Shown piece by piece: positions 29,293 through 38,151 of a DNA stretch of 64,000 nucleotides. Made by a program: the position numbers and the translations under genes. Location: assembly GCA_002632265.1 (NCBI GenBank), contig NQOV01000014.1, forward strand, positions 1 through 64,000, in the 5' to 3' direction. A model generated the notes under the pieces. The model was given only the letters and a program-made list of their open reading frames with translations, was not told the DNA's origin and searched no databases. This DNA is from Rhodospirillaceae bacterium MC! (GTDB taxonomy: Bacteria; Pseudomonadota; Alphaproteobacteria; MC1). Position 1 is the stretch's first letter. Every line of letters begins with the position of its first letter.

Positions 29293-30657
29293 CTACTTAT
29301 TAGTTTTCTTGTGATTAGTTTCCTTGTGATCAGCTGGCTTGTCATCATTTGTAGTACTATTAGTATCAGTATCTGATGCTTTAGCTTTTGCTTTTGCTAA
29401 AGCCTCTTTTGCTGATACACTGCGACGATGAGACATAACCATACTTCTAAACGGTCGCACAATTAACCAGTATAAGCCAGTTCTCTTCTTGTAATGATTT
29501 TTCTTTTGCTGAACTTGTTTTTTATTTAACAAGCTATCTAAAGACATACCGTCATGTAATTTGGCAAAACCGAAACCCACATACTTAATTTTCTTGCCCA
29601 AGCCTGTTACATATTCGATTCCCTCAACTTCATCAACAATCGTAACTGTTTTAAAGCGGATTAAATCGCCGTCAACTATATACATCCCTAAAAGACCTTG
29701 AGAATTCAATTGTAATACGGATTGTAAGACCTTATGAACAGAAGCTTTTTTCAAATGAATATCCACAGTTACAGGACGTCCAGTGATCCATTCATGGGTA
29801 TTTTCCGAACCATCAGGAATCGCTTCGACTTTAATGGTTGCCGTGCTAGCGTCGGTTACTCTACCTACAGATACAACTTTTGCAGGAATAATAGATTTAT
29901 TCTCATTAATATGAATGGATAATCTCGTACCAACCTTAATTTTTTCTGCCACATTTAGGGCTACGCTCATAACAACCTTATGACGTTTTGAACCTAAGAA
30001 AGTAACAACAGGCATACCCGCATTAACGAAACTACCAACATTCACCAAACGCTCTTCAACCACACCAGAAAGGGGAGATCTTACGGTTGTATTGTCATAA
30101 TTTCTTTTAGCACCCTTATAAGCTGCCAAAGCACTATTATAATTTGCCTCTTGTAATGACAATTGCGATCTTGAAGATAAGCCCGATCTTGACAATTGTT
30201 TTTCTGCTCTTAAGCTTAAAGTTGCTTGTTTTAAGTGTGCTTTAGCTGATTCCATTTGCGATCTAGTATTACCGCCTTCTAATTCAACTAACGCTTGACC
30301 TTTACGAACTTTATCACCATTTCTTACGAATGTTTTTATTACTCGCCCTGAAATTTCGGCAGATACTTGTGCGTTATTATCCGTATCTAGTTTAGCAGGC
30401 AAAAACAAGCTTGGCGAGATTGGTTGTGCTGTGCTTTCTTCAATACTAACCTTAATGGGATCTAGCGGAGTTATACCAGCAAATGTAGCATCACGCCACA
30501 CCATAGATATAAATATCCATAAGAATATTAATATTAAGCATACTGTTATATTGGCAAAAGCCTTGCTAAATCCAGTTATTTTTATTATAATCGACTGTAT
30601 TGGACGATAAATAAGATACATTAAATCCCATAAGATTCTAAAAATTTTCGATAGCAT
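29293..30657 (-). CDS. RND efflux periplasmic adaptor (membrane fusion protein)
   Basis: A 454-aa MFP/HlyD-type adaptor linking the RND pump to an outer-membrane channel. There is one N-terminal membrane segment (about 32-52), the lipoyl half-motifs SAEISGRVIKTFVRNGDKVRKGQALVEL (abridged) and NTTVRSPLSGVVEERLVNVGSFV around a short coiled-coil hairpin (about 130-180), then beta-barrel and membrane-proximal domains. The C-terminal 70 or so residues are Lys/Ala/Thr-rich and unlike the usual family end. It is the first gene of a two-gene efflux operon. Confidence 0.9.
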   Translation of the reverse strand: MLSKIFRILWDLMYLIYRPIQSIIIKITGFSKAFANITVCLILIFLWIFISMVWRDATFAGITPLDPIKVSIEESTAQPISPSLFLPAKLDTDNNAQVSAEISGRVIKTFVRNGDKVRKGQALVELEGGNTRSQMESAKAHLKQATLSLRAEKQLSRSGLSSRSQLSLQEANYNSALAAYKGAKRNYDNTTVRSPLSGVVEERLVNVGSFVNAGMPVVTFLGSKRHKVVMSVALNVAEKIKVGTRLSIHINENKSIIPAKVVSVGRVTDASTATIKVEAIPDGSENTHEWITGRPVTVDIHLKKASVHKVLQSVLQLNSQGLLGMYIVDGDLIRFKTVTIVDEVEGIEYVTGLGKKIKYVGFGFAKLHDGMSLDSLLNKKQVQQKKNHYKKRTGLYWLIVRPFRSMVMSHRRSVSAKEALAKAKAKASDTDTNSTTNDDKPADHKETNHKKTNK

Positions 30658-31160
30658 ATGATCCTCTTAAATTGTTTGTGATTGTGATTGTGATAAAATT
30701 GTTATGTGTTTTGTTACTACGTATTATGTTACTATGCGTTCTGTTGGTTTGTAAATAAATATATATATGATACTCAATATATGTTTACTTCTTAATAATA
30801 TAATAATATTTTTACAATTCTATTCTTCAGATATTGTAAAGCGTTCATTATTATAATTTTAGTATATTTCTTACACTATAAAATTATATGTACTTATTAT
30901 ATATTCCTAATATTATATATTCCTATATAAATATGTGCTTACCGTATATATTTCATGTTAAATACTTATATTGTATAATATATATACGGAAGATAGATTC
31001 TCAAGTTGGAATCAATATAACATATAAATAAACCCAATACAAGTATTATTTTAATATTACGCACTGACCAAAGGAATCTAAGAACAACAAAAGCACAATA
31101 CATATGAGAATGTATCGTGCTTTTTACATGTGAGATTCGAATGTAATATTATTGCAAAAA
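30658..31160. other. 503-bp AT-rich region upstream of the efflux operon
   Basis: No gene is seen. It must hold the promoter of the adaptor-pump operon and ends with the terminator of the aldo-keto reductase gene. A short GATTGTGATTGTGAT repeat lies at about 30675-30692. Strings of TATATA make promoter calling unreliable. Confidence 0.5.
31089..31124 (-). terminator. intrinsic terminator of the aldo-keto reductase gene
   Basis: AAAAGCAC and ATACAT pair with ATGTAT and GTGCTTTT in a strong stem, followed on the minus strand by TTTGTTGTT. It lies about 37 bp past the stop. Confidence 0.8.
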
Positions 31161-32204
31161 CTATCTACGCCCTGGATTCGTATTGGATAAATGTATAGTT
31201 TCAATGGCCTCTAGCACATCTTCGCTTAATTTGATATCAATAGAGCCGATATTTTCTTTTAATTGCTCAAGATTCGTTGCTCCTATGATATTAGCAGTAA
31301 CATGATCTCGTTGATTAACCCAAGCCAAAGACAGCTCGGTTAAACTAATACCTGCTTCTTCTGCTAGGTTTTTATATTTAATAAGTGAGTCGGTTATGCC
31401 GTCTTCTAGATAGCTTTTCATACGGTCTTTGCCCCAGCTATTGAATCTAGCTTTAGGATCGATACATTTACCATTTAAATATTTACCACTTAAGATACCA
31501 CCTGCTAAAGGAGAATATGCCAATAATCCCACTTGCTCACGCATGGCTACTTCGCCCAAGCTCACATCAAAGCTACGCCCAATTAAGCTATAACAATTTT
31601 GAATTGAAACAATTCTAGGCAGATCTTGCTCTTTAGAATGGCGTAAATATTCCATTACTCCCCAAGGTGTTTCATTGGAAACGCCCACAGATCGCACCTT
31701 ACCAGATTTCACTAGAACATCCAAAGCTCCTAAGGTTTCTTGAATAAGATCTTCTTCTTTTGCCCATTCTCCCTTAAAGTCAAACGTGCCGAATTTGTTA
31801 ACCTGACGTACTGGCCAGTGAACCTGATATAAATCTATATATTCAGTCTGTAAACGTTCCAAACTGGTTTCGATAGCCGATAGAACACTCTCTCTCGTAG
31901 GTTTTGCTCCATCTCTGATCCAAGGTGCTCCGCCAACAACCTTAGTAGCTAGGATAACTTTTTCACGTGCGTTTTTATTTTCGGCGAAATAATTACCGAT
32001 TATGGTTTCGGTCGCTCCGTATTTTTCTGCGGTGGTTGGCACAGAGTAAACCTCGGCGGTATCCCAGAAGTTTACGCCCATTTCCAAAGCATAATCCATC
32101 TGTTCAAATGCTTCTGCTTGCGTATTCTGACAACCCCAAGTCATTGTACCTAAACATATTTTACTTACACTAATATCGGTTTTACCTAATTTGTTATATT
32201 CCAT
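31161..32204 (-). CDS. aldo/keto reductase, Tas-like
   Basis: NADPH-dependent TIM-barrel oxidoreductase (347 aa, the length of E. coli Tas). It begins MEYNKLGKTDISVSKICLGT and has GVNFWDTAEVYSVPTTAEKYG with the catalytic Asp and Tyr, LQTEYIDLYQVHWP, SVGVSNETPWG, and the NADP-binding end HVTANIIGATNLEQLKENI. The physiological substrate is not known. It is a single-gene unit with its own terminator. Confidence 0.9.
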   Translation of the reverse strand: MEYNKLGKTDISVSKICLGTMTWGCQNTQAEAFEQMDYALEMGVNFWDTAEVYSVPTTAEKYGATETIIGNYFAENKNAREKVILATKVVGGAPWIRDGAKPTRESVLSAIETSLERLQTEYIDLYQVHWPVRQVNKFGTFDFKGEWAKEEDLIQETLGALDVLVKSGKVRSVGVSNETPWGVMEYLRHSKEQDLPRIVSIQNCYSLIGRSFDVSLGEVAMREQVGLLAYSPLAGGILSGKYLNGKCIDPKARFNSWGKDRMKSYLEDGITDSLIKYKNLAEEAGISLTELSLAWVNQRDHVTANIIGATNLEQLKENIGSIDIKLSEDVLEAIETIHLSNTNPGRR

Positions 32205-32372
32205 TTATCTTTCCTAATTTTTACATTAAAACAAGTTTATTCTTCTAATAAAATTTAAATGCGGATTCATAATCCCTAACAGATACTATATTAAAGTATC
32301 GATCATCTAAAGTCAATAAAATTCATAAGGATTAGTTAACAGTATATAATTATATCACATTAGTCTTTATAT

Positions 32373-33356
32373 TTAAAAGGTTTTTATGTTAGCAGTTTTT
32401 AATATTTGTTGCAGATTTCTTAAATCTTCTGGCAATTCGCTTGTAAAAAACATGCGATCTTCCTGTGTGGGATGATCGAACCCCAATTCGCAAGCATGTA
32501 AGGCTTGACGCTCTAAATTCTGTATGGCGATAATTTGTGCCTCTGATAATTTCATGGAATGACGTTTGCGTTTAGTATAGGTAGTATCCGACAACAAACC
32601 ATGATTAATATGAGACATATGAACACGAATTTGGTGAGTTCGTCCTGTTTCAAGACGACACTCAACTAAAGACGCTCCCAAGCCGTAGATCTCTTCAACA
32701 GAATAATGGGTTATGGCATGTTTTCCGTAATCTTCATCCACCACCGCCATTTTTTTCCTATCCTTATGATGTCGACCGATATGGCTTTCGATTGTTCCTG
32801 TAATGGGCGAAGGCACGCCCCAAACAAAGGCTTTATATGCACGATCAATGGAATGATCGGCGAATTGCTTGGCTAAGAAATTATGGGCATGATCGTTTTT
32901 AGCCACAACTAACAATCCGCTTGTGTTCTTATCAATACGATGAACAATCCCCGGACGTGCTATGCCGTTGATTCCCGAAAGAGAACTCTTACAATGATAA
33001 AGTAAAGCATTAACCAATGTTCCTGTGTCATTCCCTGGGGCGGGATGTACCACCATGCCAACAGGTTTATTTACCACAACAAGATCTTGATCTTCATAAA
33101 CGATATCTAACGGGATATTTTCCGCTAAGGGTGTAGCGTCCTGCGTTGGCGGAGTGATCATGTTAAAGGCTTCATTTAGAGTGGTTTTTGCCGATAACTT
33201 CTTGATAACATCGCCATTAATATGCGTGATACTTCCTGTTTTTACAAGATTCTTAATGCGTTCCCTTGTGAAAGACGGTAAAACATCAGCTAGAAATTTA
33301 TCTATTCTAATGCCCACATGCTCTTCATTTTCTACGACGATACTAATTTGATCCAT
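32373..33356 (-). CDS. rluD: ribosomal large subunit pseudouridine synthase, RluD type
   Basis: A 327-aa enzyme that converts selected uridines of 23S rRNA to pseudouridine. An S4 RNA-binding domain (about 15-75, IDKFLADVLPSFTRERIKNL) precedes the catalytic domain with GIVHRIDKNTSGLLVV, whose Asp 142 is the catalytic aspartate, and the later motif LVECRLETGRTHQIRVHM. The S4 domain and length fit RluD best among the RluA-C-D group. Confidence 0.88.
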   Translation of the reverse strand: MDQISIVVENEEHVGIRIDKFLADVLPSFTRERIKNLVKTGSITHINGDVIKKLSAKTTLNEAFNMITPPTQDATPLAENIPLDIVYEDQDLVVVNKPVGMVVHPAPGNDTGTLVNALLYHCKSSLSGINGIARPGIVHRIDKNTSGLLVVAKNDHAHNFLAKQFADHSIDRAYKAFVWGVPSPITGTIESHIGRHHKDRKKMAVVDEDYGKHAITHYSVEEIYGLGASLVECRLETGRTHQIRVHMSHINHGLLSDTTYTKRKRHSMKLSEAQIIAIQNLERQALHACELGFDHPTQEDRMFFTSELPEDLRNLQQILKTANIKTF

Positions 33357-33465
33357 GATCTTTTCCTTATGTTATTAATTTATGATGTTATTAATTTATG
33401 ATATATGATTACTTTTTACGATAATATTGTGATATCCCCAAAAAGTGGGAAAAATGAGAGTTTTC

Positions 33466-34377
33466 TTATAATAAAATGAGAGAGAGCGTGATCACTCCAC
33501 CAATAATGGTAGAAAATAGCAAACAGAATAAGGGCAGAACATACTTATAAGCTTTATTTGTGCGTTTCACTAAGATATTAACAAATAATCTACATGCAGG
33601 ACTCACAAGTAATAGCACTAAAGGGGCGAAAAGTTTAGTTTTATCTAGAGTAGTATTAAAAAGTACTTCGCTATTGATTAAAGCTACCAACATCCCCCCC
33701 ATCATTATGGATAAGGACAAACTAAATCTAAAAGAGAAAATAAAGTAATTGATCAAAATATACGCCAGCGAGACCCCTGATAAAGCAAATAAAGTATTTG
33801 CAAGATTCATAATGTTATATTTTTGAAAGACTAAACCATAAACGATACAAAAGGCGGTTACTCCGATAGCACTAGATACATCTTCCTGAAAGCCGTCATT
33901 TACTAGTAATCCGAATAGAACAACTCCTAATATGGTTATTATAATTAGCGGAGCATAATCAAAGTGCGTACTCTGAATTTTAAGAATCTTATACCAATAG
34001 ATATTCACAAGAACTAAAATAATAACAAACGGAAAGGATATACTTTTTAAAAAAGGTATACTTTTAATTACTAAACTTAATAGACTAATCACTAAGGCTA
34101 CTATACAGGCAAGCAAGATGAGATATATCATTTTATCATGTCTGTTAACATATAATGACGCTGATGCGGTATTGCTGGCGATATGAGTGATTTTCAACAT
34201 GGATATCATGGCAAATAAGCCACCCAACAAACCCCCAAGCCAACGCATGCCTTTTGCCGTACGGAAAACAGTTAACACCAACATCCCAATAAATGCAATG
34301 ATAAAGGGATAAAATACGCCAATGGTAAATTCATGCTTGATTATTAATAGAGCTTGGGATTGAATGTTATCTAACAT
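33466..34377 (-). CDS. polytopic membrane protein of unknown function
   Basis: A 303-aa protein with about nine or ten hydrophobic segments spread along its length and no recognised motif. The segment FRTAKGMRWLGGLLGGLFAMISML near residue 38 is the most distinctive. It is next to the small basic protein gene and tRNA-Thr. It could be a permease or an assembly factor; I do not recognise the family. Confidence 0.65.
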   Translation of the reverse strand: MLDNIQSQALLIIKHEFTIGVFYPFIIAFIGMLVLTVFRTAKGMRWLGGLLGGLFAMISMLKITHIASNTASASLYVNRHDKMIYLILLACIVALVISLLSLVIKSIPFLKSISFPFVIILVLVNIYWYKILKIQSTHFDYAPLIIITILGVVLFGLLVNDGFQEDVSSAIGVTAFCIVYGLVFQKYNIMNLANTLFALSGVSLAYILINYFIFSFRFSLSLSIMMGGMLVALINSEVLFNTTLDKTKLFAPLVLLLVSPACRLFVNILVKRTNKAYKYVLPLFCLLFSTIIGGVITLSLILL

Positions 34378-34421
34378 TTATAGAATGCCTCGTCAGGTAA
34401 AAGTAAAGATAAGATTTAAGT

Positions 34422-34616
34422 TTAGTTTTCATTTGGATTTTCTTTCGTATTATTTTCTTCTGATGATGTATGAGAAATAGGCGATGAAATATGCGAATCA
34501 GATCTTGATTTCTTTTGAGTTTTTCTTTTTGCAAGATTATTACGCAATGATGAAGCCAGACGATTCTTTTTTTCTTCCATACGTTCCTTATTTACGATAT
34601 TAACACCATTTGTCAT
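34422..34616 (-). CDS. small basic protein, 64 aa
   Basis: I take ATG 34616 as the start because AAGGA stands 9 bp upstream; the longer reading runs into the tRNA-Thr promoter. The product is soluble and basic in the middle (RLASSLRNNLAKRKTQKKSR, residues 19-38) with a polar Ser/Glu/Asn tail. Short alphaproteobacterial proteins with an LRxNLxRRKxQ core are, as I recall, common and uncharacterised, and this resembles them. It is 45 bp from the membrane protein gene and may be co-transcribed with it. Confidence 0.6.
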   Translation of the reverse strand: MTNGVNIVNKERMEEKKNRLASSLRNNLAKRKTQKKSRSDSHISSPISHTSSEENNTKENPNEN

Positions 34617-34690
34617 TGGATAATTTTCCTTTATTTTCCATAGGATTTTCAACACAATAAAACATATTTTTAATATTCTACAAAAAAAAC

Positions 34691-34718
34691 TTGCAAAATG
34701 CAAGAAAATATGTAAAAT
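34691..34718 (+). promoter_or_regulatory. promoter of tRNA-Thr
   Basis: A -35-like TTGCAA (34691-34696) and a -10-like TAAAAT (34713-34718) are 16 bp apart, with the tRNA 5' end 11 bp further on. Spacing and position fit a sigma-70 promoter. Confidence 0.6.
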
Positions 34719-34728
34719 ACAATTATAC

Positions 34729-34803
34729 GCCATCGTAGCTCAGGGGCAGAGCACACCCTTGGTAAGGGTGAGGTCGGTGGTTCAATTCCACTCGGTGGCA
34801 CCA
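34729..34803 (+). tRNA. tRNA-Thr (anticodon GGT)
   Basis: A 75-nt cloverleaf with encoded CCA. The acceptor GCCATCG pairs with CGGTGGC (one T-G), the anticodon arm CACCC TTGGTAA GGGTG carries GGT, and the T-arm is GTGGTTCAATTCCAC. It stands alone, transcribed toward deoA. Confidence 0.96.
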
Positions 34804-34879
34804 TTTATATATATGGTCCTATTGGATTATACTTGTGAATTATATTTATGAATTACGAGTTTTTACTTCAATAGCTTAC

Positions 34880-34945
34880 ATCTCTAATATTTAAATAATT
34901 TCATGCTTGATATTTTATCAGCTAAATTCTTTAAATATTAGAGAT
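34880..34945 (+). terminator. perfect 16-bp inverted repeat between tRNA-Thr and deoA
   Basis: ATCTCTAATATTTAAA (34880-34895) is exactly repeated in inverted form at 34930-34945, with a 34-nt loop and a following TATTTTATTTTATTT run. It may end the tRNA-Thr transcript or form part of the deoA leader. The AT-rich stem makes a strong terminator less sure. Confidence 0.45.
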
Positions 34946-35034
34946 TATTTTATTTTATTTAGATTGACCTTTTGCACATTTTACGCTATATTCTAAAGTA
35001 TAATGTAAAACTCAACAAAAACAAAGGCAAGAGA

Positions 35035-36363
35035 ATGTTTATAGCACAAGAATTTATCCGCACAAAAAGAGACAATAAGCCATTATCAAAAGAGATGATA
35101 GACGATTTCATCAAAGGGGTAATGGATGAAACAGTAACAAACGAACACATAAGTGCTTTCGCCATGGCGGTATTTTTTAACTCTCTTGATATGGATGAGC
35201 GAACATTTTTAACTCAAGCCATGCGAGATTCGGGGAATGTACTACAGTGGGATAATCTGAACGGCCCCGTGGTAGATAAGCATTCCACTGGCGGAGTTGG
35301 GGATGTGGTATCACTTATGCTCGGGCCTATTTTATCGGCTTGTGGGGCGTATGTGCCGATGATATCAGGGCGAGGCCTTGGCCACACAGGGGGAACTCTC
35401 GATAAATTCGAATCTATCATTGGTTATAACGTAACTCCAGATGATCAACTATTCGCAAAAGTAGTAAAAGAATGCGGAGTGGCAATAATTGGACAGACGT
35501 CATCTCTAGCTCCTGCCGATAAGCGTATATATTCCATTCGTGATACCACAAGCACGGTTGAAAGCGTAGCGATGATCAGCTCATCAATCCTAGCGAAAAA
35601 ACTAGCCGAAGGGTTGGACGCTTTGTGTCTAGATGTGAAAGTCGGTAGCGGAGCATTCATGCCAACTTACGAGAAATCAAAGGAATTAGCTCAATCAATT
35701 GTTACAATTGCCAACAAAGCAGGCGTTAAATGTGAAGCGGTTCTTACGGATATGAATCAAGTTCTCGCAAGTACGGCAGGGAATGCGGTTGAGGTTTTTG
35801 AAGCGGTGGAATATCTTATGAATAAGAATATTAATCCTCGTTTACATGCGGTTACTAAGGCCTTATGTAGCTCTTCTTTAGTGATCGCAGGACTATATAA
35901 AACAGAAGAACAAGCAGGAAAAAAAGTTGAAGAAGTTCTTAAAAACGGTAAAGCTCTCGAGATATTCTCAAAAATGGTCAATATGCTAGGTGGGCCTTTA
36001 GATTTCGTCGAAAAATATGATACATATTTAACAAAAGCCCCTATTATCCGCCCAATTTACGCCCAGCAAACGGGGATAGTTGAAAGCATGAACACCATTG
36101 AAATCGGTATGGCAGTTGTCGGCTTAGGTGGTGGACGCATGAAACCAAGCGATAAGATTGATCATAGTGTGGGATTCTCGCAAATGATCAAACTTGGGGA
36201 AAAGGTGGATAGTCAAACCCCTATCGCCTTTGTGCATGCCAAAGATGAAGACACATTCAAATTCGCCGAACAAAAAGTATTAAACGCTCTAAAAATTGGC
36301 GATAAAGCTCCCAAGATCCAAGAAATATACGAGACCGTAACCTATGATGAAAATCAAAAATAA
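35035..36363 (+). CDS. deoA: thymidine phosphorylase
   Basis: Splits thymidine and deoxyuridine into base and 2-deoxyribose-1-phosphate. The signature region [20 protein letters not shown] followed by [18 protein letters not shown] is complete, as is the glycine-rich phosphate site. I chose ATG 35035 (442 aa, close to the 440 aa of E. coli DeoA, with AAGGCAAGAG upstream); an earlier ATG at 34972 gives a tail with no match to the family. deoB follows after 84 bp, and the deoxyribose-phosphate made here is its substrate. Confidence 0.94.
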   Translation: MFIAQEFIRTKRDNKPLSKEMIDDFIKGVMDETVTNEHISAFAMAVFFNSLDMDERTFLTQAMRDSGNVLQWDNLNGPVVDKHSTGGVGDVVSLMLGPILSACGAYVPMISGRGLGHTGGTLDKFESIIGYNVTPDDQLFAKVVKECGVAIIGQTSSLAPADKRIYSIRDTTSTVESVAMISSSILAKKLAEGLDALCLDVKVGSGAFMPTYEKSKELAQSIVTIANKAGVKCEAVLTDMNQVLASTAGNAVEVFEAVEYLMNKNINPRLHAVTKALCSSSLVIAGLYKTEEQAGKKVEEVLKNGKALEIFSKMVNMLGGPLDFVEKYDTYLTKAPIIRPIYAQQTGIVESMNTIEIGMAVVGLGGGRMKPSDKIDHSVGFSQMIKLGEKVDSQTPIAFVHAKDEDTFKFAEQKVLNALKIGDKAPKIQEIYETVTYDENQK

Positions 36364-36447
36364 AAATAAGAATAAAAATAGTAACAATTAAGAATAATCA
36401 AAAATCACAACAACAAGAAATGAGAAATAAGAAATGAGAATAACATC

Positions 36448-37677
36448 ATGAGAACATTTTTACTAATTATGGATTCTTTCGGCATAGGTAACGCCGATGA
36501 CGCTGATACATTTGGCGATGTTGGTAGTAACACCTTGGGCAATATCGCCAAAGCCTGCGTACAAGGTAAGGGCGATAATGAGCGACGTAAGGGGAAATTA
36601 AACATACCCAATCTAACCAGTTTGGGTCTTGCTCAAGCTTATGGCGTAAATAATAACAATGAAATCTTAGATCTTGCCAACGATTCGCAAAAAGCACCAC
36701 ACCCCCAAGCCTTTTGGGGATCAGCCAAGGAAAATTCCAAAGGCAAAGACACACCGTCAGGACACTGGGAAATCGCAGGCTATCCTGTAACCTTTGATTG
36801 GGGCTTTTTTCCTGATAAAGAAAAATGTTTCCCTAAAAAGTTAGTCGATGATTTCATCAAGCAAACCAACGTAACAGGAGTATTGTGTGAGACCCATTCA
36901 AGCGGTACGGTGGTACTTGATAAATTCGGCGAAGAACACATGAAAACAGGCAAGCCAATTTTATACACCAGTGCAGATTCTGTCTTTCAAATAGCTTGCC
37001 ATGAAGAGACATTCGGCTTAGAGCGTTTACTTGAAATATGCGAGATAGCAAGAGAATTAGTAGATGAATATAACATCGGTCGTGTAATCGCTCGCCCATT
37101 TGTAGGCCATAAGGCAGGATCATTCAAACGCACCGCCAACAGACACGACTACACCACCCCACCCCAAGAAAAAACCGTACTGGATATCTTAAAGGAAAAT
37201 AATCACGAAGTTATCAGCGTCGGCAAGATCAAAGATATTTTCGCAGGATGTGGCATAACTCAAGCCTATAAAGCAAGCGGATTACAAGACTTATTTAACG
37301 AAACCCTAATCCAAGAAAAAGCCACAAGAGGACAAAACGCCCTTATTTTTACCAACTTTGTCGATTTCGATATGGAATGGGGCCACCGCCGAAACATCGG
37401 TGGATACGCCCACGGCTTAGAATATTTTGACAGTCGCATTAACGAACTGGTAAAACTAATGACCGATGATGACATCATGATCATAACCGCCGACCACGGT
37501 TGCGATCCCACATGGCAAGGATCAGACCACACCCGAGAAAACATCCCAGTATTTGGCATATACAACAAAAAACAACTCAAAAACATCGGCATACGCCCCA
37601 CCTTCGCCGACATCGGAGCTACAATTTCCACACACTCCCAAATCCCCCAAACCAAATTCGGCACAAGCTTTTTATAA
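36448..37677 (+). CDS. deoB: phosphopentomutase
   Basis: Moves the phosphate between C1 and C5 of ribose and deoxyribose, making deoxyribose-5-phosphate for the aldolase. In the 409-aa protein (E. coli 407 aa), the N terminus [19 protein letters not shown] holds the manganese site and catalytic threonine region ([12 protein letters not shown]), with further ligands in [13 protein letters not shown] and [20 protein letters not shown]. It follows deoA; deoC is not in the window. Confidence 0.95.
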   Translation: MRTFLLIMDSFGIGNADDADTFGDVGSNTLGNIAKACVQGKGDNERRKGKLNIPNLTSLGLAQAYGVNNNNEILDLANDSQKAPHPQAFWGSAKENSKGKDTPSGHWEIAGYPVTFDWGFFPDKEKCFPKKLVDDFIKQTNVTGVLCETHSSGTVVLDKFGEEHMKTGKPILYTSADSVFQIACHEETFGLERLLEICEIARELVDEYNIGRVIARPFVGHKAGSFKRTANRHDYTTPPQEKTVLDILKENNHEVISVGKIKDIFAGCGITQAYKASGLQDLFNETLIQEKATRGQNALIFTNFVDFDMEWGHRRNIGGYAHGLEYFDSRINELVKLMTDDDIMIITADHGCDPTWQGSDHTRENIPVFGIYNKKQLKNIGIRPTFADIGATISTHSQIPQTKFGTSFL

Positions 37678-37745
37678 TTCAATCAATGCAAGATAAGATA
37701 AGATAAAAAATAAAATGAACATCTAGCCACGCATTCACTCTTTTT

Positions 37746-37880
37746 ATTTCACTGTTATACATTTCACTGTTATACATTTCACTGTTATACATTCCATTGT
37801 TATACATTCCATTGTTGCATATTTCATTGTGGTATATTTCATTGTGGTATATTTCATTGTGGTATATTTCATTGTGGTAT
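37746..37880 (+). repeat. nine 15-bp tandem units abutting hairpin P3
   Basis: Exactly nine 15-bp units without spacers. They drift from ATTTCACTGTTATAC (first three) through ATTCCATTGTTATAC to ATTTCATTGTGGTAT (last four). The left arm of hairpin P3 begins inside the last unit at 37877. The unit differs in sequence and length from the 33-bp arrays, but its place next to a GGCC-core hairpin is the same. Confidence 0.88.
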
Positions 37881-37927
37881 ATTTGTTATTGCTGGCCTAA
37901 ATATTAGGCCAGCAATAACAAATATAC
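37877..37927. repeat. perfect 24-bp hairpin with GCTGGCCTA core, copy P3
   Basis: Arms 37877-37900 and 37904-37927 are exact reverse complements around a 3-nt loop. The core is as in P1 and P2; the outer arm (GTATATTTGTTATT) is different again and fully paired. Confidence 0.87.
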
Positions 37928-37985
37928 ACAATAGATAATGAGAGATAATAGATAGAAAACAATAAAACAAGAAAATAAAAAAACA

Positions 37986-38023
37986 AGATCCTAAATAAAC
38001 ATGACTAATTTTATTTAGGATCT
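37986..38023. terminator. perfect 14-bp stem-loop in locus 3
   Basis: AGATCCTAAATAAA (37986-37999) pairs exactly with TTTATTTAGGATCT (38010-38023) around a 10-nt loop. It lies 130 bp after the mgtE stop on the minus strand and could end either of the two convergent transcripts. No long T-tract follows. Confidence 0.45.
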
Positions 38024-38151
38024 GGGATCTACTATATATTATATTTCTAGAACAAACTCTCAATATCCCCATAAAGTTCTAACTGCTTTTTCACATTTCC
38101 ATACTAAAGCAATCTCACACTCAAGCAGGCACATACTAAAGCAGACACATA

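Larger units (their letters stand above)
37678..38151. other. 474-bp convergent region, repeat locus 3
   Basis: This gap between deoB and mgtE has no gene. It holds nine 15-bp tandem units, hairpin P3, a second perfect 14-bp stem-loop, and 16-bp CACATACTAAAGCAGA repeats (about 38107-38160) that run over the mgtE stop codon. Confidence 0.75.

Noticed and set aside
34617-34733. Longer N-terminal reading of the small basic protein
   Set aside because: It would run through the tRNA-Thr promoter and into the tRNA itself; a well-placed AAGGA supports ATG 34616.
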